Below are positions 8,072 through 17,300 of a stretch of 64,000 nt of DNA, in pieces. The first letter of the stretch is position 1; each line of letters starts with the position of its first letter. This DNA is from Flavicella sp965243265 (GTDB lineage: Bacteria; Bacteroidota; Bacteroidia; Flavobacteriales; Flavobacteriaceae): NCBI GenBank assembly GCA_965243265.1, contig CBDEUL010000002.1, positions 1-64,000 of the forward strand, read 5' to 3'. The position numbers and the translations under genes were made by a program. The notes beneath the pieces are model-generated. The model was not told where the DNA came from. It made no database searches and was given only the letters and a program-made list of their open reading frames with translations.

Positions 8072-8688
8072 TACTTTTCAATAGTTATATAAGCGTTTTT
8101 GTGACCTGGAACACATCCTTTCACTACAAGTAAATTCTTATCAGAAACTACTTTTAAAACTCTTAAGTTTTGAACTTTTACATTTTCTCCACCCATTCTT
8201 CCTGCCATACGCATTCCTTTGAATACTCTTGCAGGGTAAGATGCAGCACCGATAGAACCTGGAGCTCTTAAACGGTTATGTTGACCATGCGTTGCTTGAC
8301 CAACTCCAGCAAATCCATGACGTTTTACAACCCCTTGGAATCCTTTTCCTTTTGAAGTTGCTGTTACATCAACAAATTCTCCTTCTTCAAATAGATCTAC
8401 CGTTAAGGTATCTCCTAATTTGTACTCCTCATCAAAACCTTGAAATTCAACGACTTTTTTCTTAGCAGATGTTCCAGCCTTTTTAAAGTGACCTTTTAAC
8501 GCACTATTAGTACGCTTTTCTGCTTTGTCATCGAAACCTAGTTGTAGCGCAGTATAACCGTCTACTTCTTCAGTTCTGACTTGGGTAACTACACAAGGAC
8601 CACATTCGATAACTGTACAAGGGATGTTTTTCCCGTTGTCATCAAATAAACTGGTCATTCCGATTTTTCTTCCTATTAACCCAGACAT
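8071..8688 (-). CDS. rplC: 50S ribosomal protein L3
   Basis: 205 residues. It begins MSGLIGRKIGMTSLFDDNG. The extended loop 'GQATHGQHNRLRAPGSIGAASYPARVFKGMRMAGRMGGENVKVQNLRV' reaches the peptidyl-transferase centre and keeps the glutamine that PrmB methylates in other bacteria. It is the first gene after the rpsJ terminator and a new promoter, so the L3 transcript is separated from rpsJ. Confidence 0.98.
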   Translation of the reverse strand: MSGLIGRKIGMTSLFDDNGKNIPCTVIECGPCVVTQVRTEEVDGYTALQLGFDDKAEKRTNSALKGHFKKAGTSAKKKVVEFQGFDEEYKLGDTLTVDLFEEGEFVDVTATSKGKGFQGVVKRHGFAGVGQATHGQHNRLRAPGSIGAASYPARVFKGMRMAGRMGGENVKVQNLRVLKVVSDKNLLVVKGCVPGHKNAYITIEK

Positions 8689-8892
8689 TTTAATTTATTT
8701 ATATTAATTATTATTCTAATTCTTTTTTCAAAAAAAAACAGAGCAAAATATATTCAGCTCTGAATCTATTTTTAACCGTCTTTCCTTCGCTCGCAGCTCC
8801 GGACATGTTCTTTAAAAAACTAATTTTCAATAGTTTTTACTCTTAAAAGCTCTTAGTGTCCTATTCAAAAAAACACATTCCTACTTTTTAGA
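8689..8892 (-). promoter_or_regulatory. Structured 5' leader of rplC (candidate r-protein leader RNA)
   Basis: About 200 nt of untranslated RNA lie between the predicted start near 8891 and the rplC ATG. On the minus strand they contain an 8-bp hairpin (8838-8831 with 8822-8815), distant GGACA/TGTCC partners (8861-8857 and 8805-8801) and a GC-rich island (8802-8776) in an otherwise AT-rich stretch. A terminator-like hairpin follows. I see no coding sequence. The layout suggests feedback by a ribosomal protein, but the ligand is unknown. Confidence 0.5.
8730..8762 (-). terminator. Attenuator-like hairpin in the rplC leader
   Basis: On the minus strand CAGAGC (8762-8757) pairs with GCTCTG (8744-8739) across a 12-nt loop and is followed by nine T (8738-8730). 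It lies 41 nt before the rplC start codon, downstream of the rplC promoter. It therefore looks like a conditional terminator rather than the end of a gene. Confidence 0.55.
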
Positions 8893-8897
8893 GTGTG

Positions 8898-8927
8898 CAA
8901 ATATACAAAAAAAAGACACATTTCCAA
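8898..8927 (-). promoter_or_regulatory. Promoter for rplC operon
   Basis: Minus strand TTG (8925-8927), a 19-nt spacer and TATATTTG (8898-8905) are a full match to the Bacteroidota sigma consensus. It lies between the rpsJ terminator and the rplC leader. Confidence 0.75.
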
Positions 8928-8990
8928 CTCTAAAACTAATCTTATCTTTTTATTTTTTTGAAATAGAGCAATATACCTATCCTCATAAAC

Positions 8991-9022
8991 AAAAAAGGCA
9001 GGACCAAAATTGATCCTGCCTT
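8991..9022 (-). terminator. Intrinsic terminator of the rpsL-rpsG-fusA-rpsJ transcript
   Basis: A 13-bp stem (GGCAGGA core, one U-G pair) with a 2-nt centre spans 9022-8995. It is followed on the minus strand by a T-run (complement of A8991-8996). It lies about 55 nt past the rpsJ stop. Confidence 0.85.
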
Positions 9023-9076
9023 ATCTCTTTTGTTTTTAGACCCCCTTATAACATTACAAAGAGTCCTAAAAATCTA

Positions 9077-9382
9077 TCAGACTTTAATTTCTACTTCAAC
9101 TCCACTAGGCAATTCTAATTTCATTAAAGCATCAATTGTCTTAGATGAAGAGCTATAAATATCCAATAACCTCTTAAAAGAACTTAATTGAAATTGCTCT
9201 CTTGATTTTTTATTTACGTGTGGCGAACGCAACACTGTAAAAATCTTCTTATTTGTAGGTAAAGGAATTGGACCATTTACAACAGCTCCAGTTGACTTTA
9301 CTGTTTTTACGATTTTCTCAGCAGATTTATCTACTAAATTATAATCGTAAGATTTTAATTTTATTCTAATTTTTTGACTCAT
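9077..9382 (-). CDS. rpsJ: 30S ribosomal protein S10
   Basis: 101 residues. The motifs 'IRIKLKSYDYNLVDKSAEKIVKTVKSTGAVVNGPIPLPTNKKIFTVLRSPHVNKKSREQFQLSSFKRLLDIY' are the S10/NusE signature. Besides its place in the 30S head, S10 joins NusB in antitermination. Here it is the last gene of the str transcript rather than the first gene of the S10 operon, because a terminator and a new promoter separate it from rplC. Confidence 0.98.
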   Translation of the reverse strand: MSQKIRIKLKSYDYNLVDKSAEKIVKTVKSTGAVVNGPIPLPTNKKIFTVLRSPHVNKKSREQFQLSSFKRLLDIYSSSSKTIDALMKLELPSGVEVEIKV

Positions 9383-9398
9383 CGTTTATAATTTAGGA

Positions 9399-11522
9399 TT
9401 ATGCTTTTGATTTTGCAATTACATCTTCAGATACATTAGAAGGAGTTTGCGCATAGTGAGAGAACGACATTGTTGATGTTGCTCTACCTGATGATAAAGT
9501 ACGTAACGTTGTTACATAACCAAACATTTCAGATAATGGTACCTCAGCTTTTACAACTTTAGAACCTGAACGATCACTCATATCATTAACCTGACCTCTA
9601 CGTCTATTTAAATCTCCTACAATATCTCCCATGTTTTCTTCTGGTGTTAACACCTCTAACAACATGATTGGCTCAAGAATTACAGCTCCAGCTGCTTTTG
9701 CTGCAGCTTTATACCCCATTTTTGCAGCTAACTCAAAAGATAGTGCATCAGAATCTACCGGGTGGAAAGATCCATCAATCAATCTAATTTTCAATGAATC
9801 CATAACGAATCCTGCCAAAGGTCCATTTTGCATAGATTCTTTGAATCCTTTTTCTACCGCTGGAATAAATTCTTTAGGAATACGTCCTCCTTTGATTTCA
9901 TCAACAAACTGTAATCCAGTTCCTTCGAAATCTTCATCAACAGGTCCCATTTCAAATACAATATCTCCAAACTTACCACGTCCACCAGATTGCTTTTTAT
10001 AAGTTTCTCTGTGCTCAGTAGCTCTTGTTACTGCTTCTTTGTATTCTACTTGTGGTTCACCTTGGTTCACCTCTACTTTAAACTCACGTTTTAAACGATC
10101 AACCAAAACTTCCAAGTGCAATTCCCCCATTCCTGAGATTACTGTTTGTCCAGAAGCTTCATCAGTTTTCACTGTAAACGTTGGATCTTCTTCTGCCAAT
10201 TTAGCTAAAGAAATACCTAATTTATCTACATCTCCTTTTGTTTTAGGCTCAATAGAAATACCAATTACCGGATCTGGGAAGTCCATAGATTCTAAAATAA
10301 TTGGAGCTTTTAAAGAAGACATAGTATCACCAGTCTTAATATCTTTAAACCCTACCGCTGCACCGATATCTCCAGCTTCGATAAAATCGATTGCTTTTTG
10401 CTCGTTTGCATGCATTTGATAGATACGAGAAATACGTTCTTTTTTACCTGAACGGTTGTTCAAGATATATGAACCTGCATCTAAACGTCCTGAATAAGCA
10501 CGGAAGAAAGCCAAACGTCCTACGAAAGGATCTGTAGCAATTTTAAATGCTAATGCTGAAAACTCATCTTTTGCATCTGGTTTTCTTGTAATTTCCTCAC
10601 CTGAATCAGGATCTGTTCCTACGATATTATCTCTATCTAATGGTGAAGGCAAGTAACGACATACAGCATCTAACAAGAACTGAACTCCTTTGTTTTTAAA
10701 TGCTGAACCACAAATCATAGGTATGATAGCCATATCCATAACAGCGGCTCTTAATGCAGCATGCACTTCTTCTTCTGTAATAGAGTTTTCATCTTCCATG
10801 AATTTCTCTAACAATTCTTCATCGTAAGAGGCAACCTCTTCGATCAATCTAGCACGAGCTTCAGCAGCTTCGTCAACCATATCCTCTGGAATATCTACAA
10901 TATCAAATGTAGCTCCTTGAGTTTCTTCATGCCAGATAATAGCTCTGTTCTTAACCAAATCAACCACACCTTTGAAATCCATCTCTTCACCAATTGGTAA
11001 AACGATTTCTACAGCGTTAGATCCTAACATTTCTTTTACTTGAGTACATACTCTAGCAAAGTTAGATCCTTGACGGTCCATTTTATTAACAAAACCAATT
11101 CTTGGTACTCTATAGTTGTCTGCTAATCTCCAGTTAGTTTCTGACTGAGGTTCTACACCATCAACAGCACTAAACAAGAATACTAAACCATCCAATACAC
11201 GTAATGATCTATTTACCTCTACAGTAAAATCAACGTGACCAGGAGTATCAATAATGTTAAAGTGATATCCTTTTGTATCAGGTGTTGCTTGTCCATTCTC
11301 TACAGGGAACTTCCACTCACAAGTAGTTGCTGCAGAAGTAATTGTAATACCTCTTTCTTGCTCTTGCTCCATCCAGTCCATTGTAGCTGCACCATCATGA
11401 ACTTCTCCAATTTTATGAGAAACTCCTGTATAATACAATACACGCTCTGTAGTAGTAGTCTTACCTGCATCAATATGTGCAGCAATACCAATATTTCTTG
11501 TAAATTTTAAATCTCTTGCCAT
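9399..11522 (-). CDS. fusA: Elongation factor G
   Basis: 707 residues, the usual length of the canonical translocase. The GTPase domain shows G1 AHIDAGKTT (15-23), the switch-I RGITI motif (57-61), G3 DTPGHVDF (92-99) and G4 NKMDR (146-150). Domains II-V follow, including the family C-terminus with 'RTLSSGRATSTMSFSHY'. It hydrolyses GTP to drive tRNA-mRNA translocation and, with RRF, ribosome recycling. It lies 3 nt after rpsG and 16 nt before rpsJ; no tuf gene follows, as is usual in Bacteroidota. Confidence 0.98.
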   Translation of the reverse strand: MARDLKFTRNIGIAAHIDAGKTTTTERVLYYTGVSHKIGEVHDGAATMDWMEQEQERGITITSAATTCEWKFPVENGQATPDTKGYHFNIIDTPGHVDFTVEVNRSLRVLDGLVFLFSAVDGVEPQSETNWRLADNYRVPRIGFVNKMDRQGSNFARVCTQVKEMLGSNAVEIVLPIGEEMDFKGVVDLVKNRAIIWHEETQGATFDIVDIPEDMVDEAAEARARLIEEVASYDEELLEKFMEDENSITEEEVHAALRAAVMDMAIIPMICGSAFKNKGVQFLLDAVCRYLPSPLDRDNIVGTDPDSGEEITRKPDAKDEFSALAFKIATDPFVGRLAFFRAYSGRLDAGSYILNNRSGKKERISRIYQMHANEQKAIDFIEAGDIGAAVGFKDIKTGDTMSSLKAPIILESMDFPDPVIGISIEPKTKGDVDKLGISLAKLAEEDPTFTVKTDEASGQTVISGMGELHLEVLVDRLKREFKVEVNQGEPQVEYKEAVTRATEHRETYKKQSGGRGKFGDIVFEMGPVDEDFEGTGLQFVDEIKGGRIPKEFIPAVEKGFKESMQNGPLAGFVMDSLKIRLIDGSFHPVDSDALSFELAAKMGYKAAAKAAGAVILEPIMLLEVLTPEENMGDIVGDLNRRRGQVNDMSDRSGSKVVKAEVPLSEMFGYVTTLRTLSSGRATSTMSFSHYAQTPSNVSEDVIAKSKA

Positions 11523-11525
11523 TTC

Positions 11526-12005
11526 TTAGAATCTAAAGTGTGAGAATGCTTTATTTGCTTCAGCCATTTTATGAACATCCACTCTTTTCTTAACAGCAGC
11601 TCCTTCTTCTTTAGCAGCAGCTAAAATCTCTCCAGCTAATTTTTGAGCCATTGTTTTTTCGTTTCTTTTTCTAGCAAATGAAATCATCCATTTGATAGCC
11701 ATAGAAACTTTTCTATCTGGTCTAATTGGCATTGGAATTTGAAAGTTCGCACCTCCTACACGACGGCTACGCACTTCTACCTGAGGCATTACATTTGATA
11801 ATGCGTCTTTCCATATTTCTAAAGCAGATTTCTCTTCGTCCTCTCCTTTTCTTTCTTCTACGATATCTAATGCATCATAAAATACTTTGAATGCTACTGA
11901 TTTCTTACCATCCCACATTAGCATATTTACAAAACGTGTTGCTAATTGATCGTTAAACTTTGGATCTGGTAAAAGAACTCTTTTTTTCGCTCTTCTTTTT
12001 CTCAT
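11526..12005 (-). CDS. rpsG: 30S ribosomal protein S7
   Basis: 159 residues. The start MRKRRAKKRVLLPDPKFNDQLATRFVNMLMWDGKKS is typical of the flavobacterial form. The helical core includes 'NVMPQVEVRSRRVGGANFQIPMPIRPDRKVSMAIKWMISFARKR'. S7 nucleates the 30S head and contacts the E site. It follows rpsL after a 60-nt spacer that contains a strong hairpin. Confidence 0.98.
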   Translation of the reverse strand: MRKRRAKKRVLLPDPKFNDQLATRFVNMLMWDGKKSVAFKVFYDALDIVEERKGEDEEKSALEIWKDALSNVMPQVEVRSRRVGGANFQIPMPIRPDRKVSMAIKWMISFARKRNEKTMAQKLAGEILAAAKEEGAAVKKRVDVHKMAEANKAFSHFRF

Positions 12006-12024
12006 GTTTTCTTGAGTTTTTGTT

Positions 12025-12053
12025 TTTATAAAAAGCCTTAGGCTTTTTATAAA
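12025..12053. repeat. 13-bp perfect hairpin between rpsL and rpsG
   Basis: Arms 12025-12037 and 12041-12053 (TTTATAAAAAGCC and its complement) are separated by 3 nt. On the minus strand the stem is followed by a short, interrupted T stretch, so it may act as a weak terminator, an mRNA stabiliser or a processing site that adjusts S12 against S7/EF-G levels. Confidence 0.65.
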
Positions 12054-12065
12054 AGCATTAAAAAT

Positions 12066-12440
12066 TTACTTCTTAGGGCGTTTTGCTCCGTATTTAGATC
12101 TACGTTGAGTTCTTCCCTCAACACCAGCTGTATCTAAAGCACCACGTACTACGTGATATTTAACCCCTGGTAAATCTTTAACTCTTCCTCCCCTTACTAA
12201 TACTATCGAGTGCTCTTGCAAATTGTGTCCTTCTCCTGGGATGTATGCATTTACCTCATTACCATTTGTCAAACGAACTCTGGCTACTTTTCTCATAGCT
12301 GAGTTAGGTTTCTTTGGTGTTGTAGTGTAAACACGTGTACAAACTCCTCTTCTTTGAGGACACGAATTTAAAGCAGCCGATTTACTCTTCTTAGTGTTTT
12401 GGGTTCTTCCTTTGCGTACTAATTGTTGAATAGTTGGCAT
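12066..12440 (-). CDS. rpsL: 30S ribosomal protein S12
   Basis: 124 residues. It begins MPTIQQLVRKGRT. Lys43 (in TPKKPNSAMRK) and Lys88 (in GGRVKDLPGV), the positions where streptomycin-resistance changes usually occur, are wild-type, as is Asp89, which is methylthiolated in other bacteria. S12 monitors codon-anticodon pairing in the A site. It is the first gene of the str transcript. Confidence 0.98.
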   Translation of the reverse strand: MPTIQQLVRKGRTQNTKKSKSAALNSCPQRRGVCTRVYTTTPKKPNSAMRKVARVRLTNGNEVNAYIPGEGHNLQEHSIVLVRGGRVKDLPGVKYHVVRGALDTAGVEGRTQRRSKYGAKRPKK

Positions 12441-12475
12441 ACTAATTTGTTATAAATTACGTTTATTTTATAATT

Positions 12476-12526
12476 CTCTAATTTTTTTAGAGGCTGCAAA
12501 TTTACAATTATTTTCTATTTATTCAA
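12476..12526 (-). promoter_or_regulatory. rpsL promoter and short leader hairpin
   Basis: Minus strand TTG (12524-12526), a 19-nt spacer and TAAATTTG (12497-12504) fit the Bacteroidota promoter. Immediately downstream, CTCTAA/TTAGAG (12476-12492) forms a 6-bp hairpin at the very 5' end of the mRNA. The remaining 12527-12614 stretch shows no clear promoter for the divergent gene at 12615. Confidence 0.7.
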
Positions 12527-12614
12527 ATATCAACAAGTTAATTTTAAACCTATCCATTAATTTATAGTAATTTAGCTTTCCTAAATTCGATTTTCCACAA
12601 ACCTTTTTCATTTT

Positions 12615-14291
12615 TTGAGTCTATTCTCTCGTACATATAATTTACTACTCATCATTAGTACCCTATTAAGTATCTCTTCTTTTGGGCAAAACTTGCATTT
12701 AGAAATTACTACTAAAGATTCAATACCTAATAACATTAATGACCTTATAGAGTATCAAACAATACACATTGACGAAAAAGGGGTTTTAAACGAAATTGAA
12801 TATTTTAGAAAACAACTTTCTTTATATGGTTTTTTATCAAACAACCTTGAAGAACTCACCGTAAGAGACTCTATTTATAGAGCTACTATTAATACAGAAA
12901 CAGCTATTCATTCTATTTTATTAAACTTCTCTAAAACTAGAGATATTCCTTCTTTTATTCACCTTAATAGAAACGACATATTAAAAATTAGTTTCAGCAA
13001 ACTTACCTCAACACTACAACAAATAACCAAATATTACGAATCTAAAGGAGCTACTTTTACAGATGTCAAACTAACCAATATTCAACAACAAAAAAACTTC
13101 TTGCTTGCAGATGTTATTATCAACAAAACCACTCCAAGGACAATTGATAAAATAACTATAAACGGATATACTTCTTTTCCTCATAAATTTATAAAACATC
13201 ACTTAAACCTAAAAAAAGAAAGTCTTTTTAATAGTAAAAAGCTAGAAGAATCTTCTGCTAATTTGAATACATTAGATTTTGTTTCCGAAACAAAAAGCCC
13301 AGGAGTACTATTTAGCAAAGATTCTACAGAAATTTTCCTTTACCTACAAAAAAATAAAACCAATAAATTTGATGGACTCATTGGTTTTACTAGTGATGAA
13401 AACACTGGTAAACTAAAATTCAATGGTTATTTAGATATTGTTCTGAAAAACATTTTTAATAAAGGGGAAACCTTAGCTCTTTACTGGAGTAGTAATGGTG
13501 ATGAGCAGCAACAGTTTCATTTAGAATCTGAAATCCCTTACATCTTAAATTCAGCAATTACTCCTAAAATTTCTTTTGATCTATACAAACAAGACTCTTC
13601 TTTTATCAACTTAAAATCTAGATTAGACTTGACATATCGATTCAATACCAAAAGTTCTTTTGGTGGATTTGGATCTATAGAATCCTCTACACTCCTTTTA
13701 ACCATTCCCCAAGATAACAATATTGAAGCTTTTGAAAATTATTTTTTAGGTGGTACATATTCTTATAAAGTTAGACACTCATCTCTTTACGAACCTAAAC
13801 TGGCAATTACAATGAACGCCTCTATAGGTAACAGGACCAGTGACTCTCAAAAAACAAAACAATACAAAGCTTTTTTAAACGCACATTATACAGCTGTTAT
13901 TAACCCCAAAAACCATATTTACCTCAAAAACACAACCGAAATTTTACTTGCCCCTGATGTTTATTTTAATGAACTCTATAAATTAGGTGGAGCCAACTCT
14001 ATTCGAGGTTTTAATGAACAAAGCATTTTTGCTTCCCAATACAATTACAGCAATTTAGAATACCGTTTTATAACCAATGAAAAATCTTTCCTTTATACTT
14101 TTTCTGACATTGGCTTTATCAATAACAAAACCACCTCTACTTCAAACAGACTCTATAGTTTTGGTTTAGGTTATGCCTATAAAACCAATGCAGGGCTTGT
14201 TAATTTAAATTATGCGTTTGGAAAAACAAATGACACTCAATTTGATTTTAACAATGGTATATTCCATATACGATTTATTAGTTTCTTCTAA
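12615..14291 (+). CDS. Omp85/BamA-type outer membrane protein
   Basis: 558 residues. It starts at TTG: no ATG occurs until deep in the barrel, and starting here gives a good signal peptide (LLLIISTLLSISSFGQ). Residues ~150-235 resemble a POTRA-type domain ('RTIDKITINGYTSFPHKFIKHHLNLKKESLFNSKKLEE'). The rest is a predicted beta-barrel with the Omp85 loop-6 signature 'GGANSIRGF' (RGF 464-466) and a C-terminal Phe (FISFF). It is too short and too poor in POTRA repeats to be BamA; it may be a TamA- or TPS-transporter-like accessory protein. The cargo is unknown and the gene appears monocistronic. Confidence 0.75.
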   Translation: MSLFSRTYNLLLIISTLLSISSFGQNLHLEITTKDSIPNNINDLIEYQTIHIDEKGVLNEIEYFRKQLSLYGFLSNNLEELTVRDSIYRATINTETAIHSILLNFSKTRDIPSFIHLNRNDILKISFSKLTSTLQQITKYYESKGATFTDVKLTNIQQQKNFLLADVIINKTTPRTIDKITINGYTSFPHKFIKHHLNLKKESLFNSKKLEESSANLNTLDFVSETKSPGVLFSKDSTEIFLYLQKNKTNKFDGLIGFTSDENTGKLKFNGYLDIVLKNIFNKGETLALYWSSNGDEQQQFHLESEIPYILNSAITPKISFDLYKQDSSFINLKSRLDLTYRFNTKSSFGGFGSIESSTLLLTIPQDNNIEAFENYFLGGTYSYKVRHSSLYEPKLAITMNASIGNRTSDSQKTKQYKAFLNAHYTAVINPKNHIYLKNTTEILLAPDVYFNELYKLGGANSIRGFNEQSIFASQYNYSNLEYRFITNEKSFLYTFSDIGFINNKTTSTSNRLYSFGLGYAYKTNAGLVNLNYAFGKTNDTQFDFNNGIFHIRFISFF

Positions 14292-14329
14292 GTCAACCCT
14301 TTGCTTAATTTAATGTTAAAAAAAAATTG

Positions 14330-14337
14330 TATGTTTG
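14330..14337 (+). promoter_or_regulatory. -7 element upstream of the susC-like gene
   Basis: TATGTTTG matches TAnnTTTG, 36 nt before the ATG. The nearest upstream TTG (14301-14303) is 26 nt away, longer than usual, so the -33 assignment is uncertain. Confidence 0.4.
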
Positions 14338-14372
14338 GAGCGTTTTCAAAATAACTTATTCAATCTAACCCC

Positions 14373-17300
14373 ATGATACACAAATCCATAAGGATATTGG
14401 TATTCTTATTTATATCCATTACCTGTAAAACCTTCTCACAGACAACAACTATTTCAGGTAAAATATCTGAAAACAACGAACCTTTGCCAGGTGTTACCGT
14501 AAAAATTAAAAGTAAAACAACAGGTACTAGCAGTAACTTTGATGGTGTTTATACTATTACTGCTCAAAAAAATGATACACTTGTTTTTAGTTATATAGGA
14601 ATGGTTACTGTTGAAAAGATAGCTACTTCTCCTACTCTAAATATAGAAATGACCGTTGCTTCTCAACAATTGAATGAAGTTGTTGTTACCGCAATTGGTC
14701 AGAAAAAAGAAAAACAAACACTTGGTTATTCAATTACTAAAGTGGAAGGAGCAGAACTCACCAAAGCCCGAGAAACAAATGTTGTTAACTCATTAGCAGG
14801 AAGAGTTGCCGGTGTAAATATTACCAACGCATCAGGGTCTGTTGGAGGAGCTACCAAGATTATTCTAAGAGGTGAAAGCTCTTTTAACGGTACAAATCAA
14901 CCTATTTTTATTGTTGACGGTTTCCCTATCTCAAACTCAACCTATAATTCTGATGGAATTACAGGAAATGCCGATATTGGAAACCGAGCTGGAGATATTG
15001 CTCCAGACGACATCGAAAACATCTCTGTATTGAAAGGGGCTGCAGCTAGTGCTTTGTATGGATCTAGGGCTAAAAATGGAGCTATTGTTATTACAACTAA
15101 AAAAGCAAAGAGAAATCAAAAAATGGTTGTAGAGGTAAACTCCTCTTATAAAATTGACACCCCACTAAGGCTTCCTCAATACCAAAATGAATATGCGCAA
15201 GGCCAAAATGGTATTTATAATAAAAACAAATCTAATGGATGGGGTCCTAAAATAACCGATGTTCAAGATCAAACTTTCGAAGATTTTAAAGGGGACAATG
15301 TTAAACTTACAGCACACCCCAATAATGTTAAAGATTTTTTCCAGACAGGAAGCACTGCTATCAACAACATAGCTATCTCAGGAGGAAATGCTAAGTCTGA
15401 CACTCGTTTAACCTTTTCTAACCTTTCTCAAAATGGAATTGTACCTGAATCTGAATACAACCGAAGAACTTTTACAATTAATACTGGGCAAAAATTTAGC
15501 AAAAAATTCTCTTCAAGAATTAACCTTACTTACACCAATTCAGATGCCACAGGGCTTACCCAACAAGGTGGATCTAATCCCAACAATACCATTTCGCAAA
15601 TAACTGGATTGCCTAGAACTTTAAACATAAATGACCTTAAAAATAATTATATCACAAGTGAAGGTGAACAAATTAGTTTAACTAACAGAACAAATAATCC
15701 ATATTGGGTTATTAATAAAAATCCTTTTTCTAGTGATTTGGAAAGGATTAATGGAGGATTAACATTAGATTATCAAATTGCTCCTAATTTTACTATTTCA
15801 AATAAACTAGGATTGGATACTTATAATGAAAATCGTACAAGAATTTATGCAAAGGGAACAATCGGAGTATTAAATGGGGCTTTTAGTTTATGGGATTTAA
15901 ACGAACAAACTATCAATAATGATCTAATTTTATCTTATAATAAAAAACTAGATTCTAAATTTACTATCAATGCACTTGCCGGACACAATGTTTACCAACA
16001 CACATGGAAAACCACAACAAATAATGCTACTGATTTAAGAGCTGAAAACCTATATACATTAGCAAATGCTGAAAACCATTCTCCTACAAGTTATTATTCT
16101 CAAAAAAGAATTGTAGGTATTTTCGGAGACGTAACTTTAGATTACAACAAACTTCTTTACCTAGAGCTAACAGGTAGAAATGACTGGAGTTCTACACTCC
16201 CTAGCAACAATAACTCTTATTTTTACCCTAGTGCTAGTTTAGATTTTATATTTGGAAAGTTATTACCTAAAAGCTCAACTATTTCTTTTGGTAAAATAAG
16301 ACTAAATTATGCTTCTGTAGGTTCAGATACAAGACCTTACTCCATAGAGTATAATTATAGCCCAGCCTCTCAATATTATATTCAATACGGTTTAAACAAC
16401 TCTTTCCCACACGGAAGCCTTACCGGATTTACTAGCCCAACAAGTGTACCTAATACAGATTTAAAACCACAGTTTAAAGAAGAGTATGAAACAGGTATAG
16501 AGCTAGGCTTTTTCAAGAACCGTATTAACCTAGATTTCACTTACTATAAATCGACAACCTACAATCAAATAATGGACATTACCACTCCGTTAAGCACAGG
16601 TTACTATAGTCAACTAACAAATGTGGGATCTATCGGTAATAACGGAATAGAAATAATGTTGAATATTATTCCCGTACAATCAAAAAACTTCCTCTGGAGT
16701 ACCAGTTTTAATTTTTCAAAAAACAACCAAAAAATCATTTCTCTTGCTGACGACATAGAACAATATGTACTTGTACTAGGGCCTAATGGTATGTCTACTA
16801 AAGCCAACCTAGGAGAGGAAATCAGTATCTATGGTAATGGATGGAAAAGAAATGAAAATGGAGAAATCATTATTAATGAAACTAGTGGACTTAGAGAGAT
16901 TGAAACCGACAAAAGGCTTGGAAATATAAATCCAGATTGGCGTATGGGTATCAACAACACTTTTACCTATAAGGATGTTTCTCTTAATTTTTTAATTGAC
17001 GTAAAACAAGGAGGAATAATGTATTCTGGTACTAGTCAAAATTTAAAATCATCAGGATTAGCTCACGAAACATTGGATGGTAGAGAAGATGGTATTATAG
17101 ATGACGGAGTTATTGAACTTGGAGACGGAATTTACAAGAAAAACGATATTGTAGTTGATGCTGAAACTTACTGGAGCAACAATTCTTCTTCTTCAAATGT
17201 TGAAGATAATATTTACGATGCCTCTTATGTAAAACTACGAGAACTTAGTATTTTTTATAATTTCCCTTCTCATATTTTAAAAAAGACATTCATCAATACT

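Noticed and set aside
9631..11510. Several long open frames on the plus strand opposite fusA
   Set aside because: They lie entirely within the conserved EF-G gene, have no promoter or family motif and reflect its codon bias.
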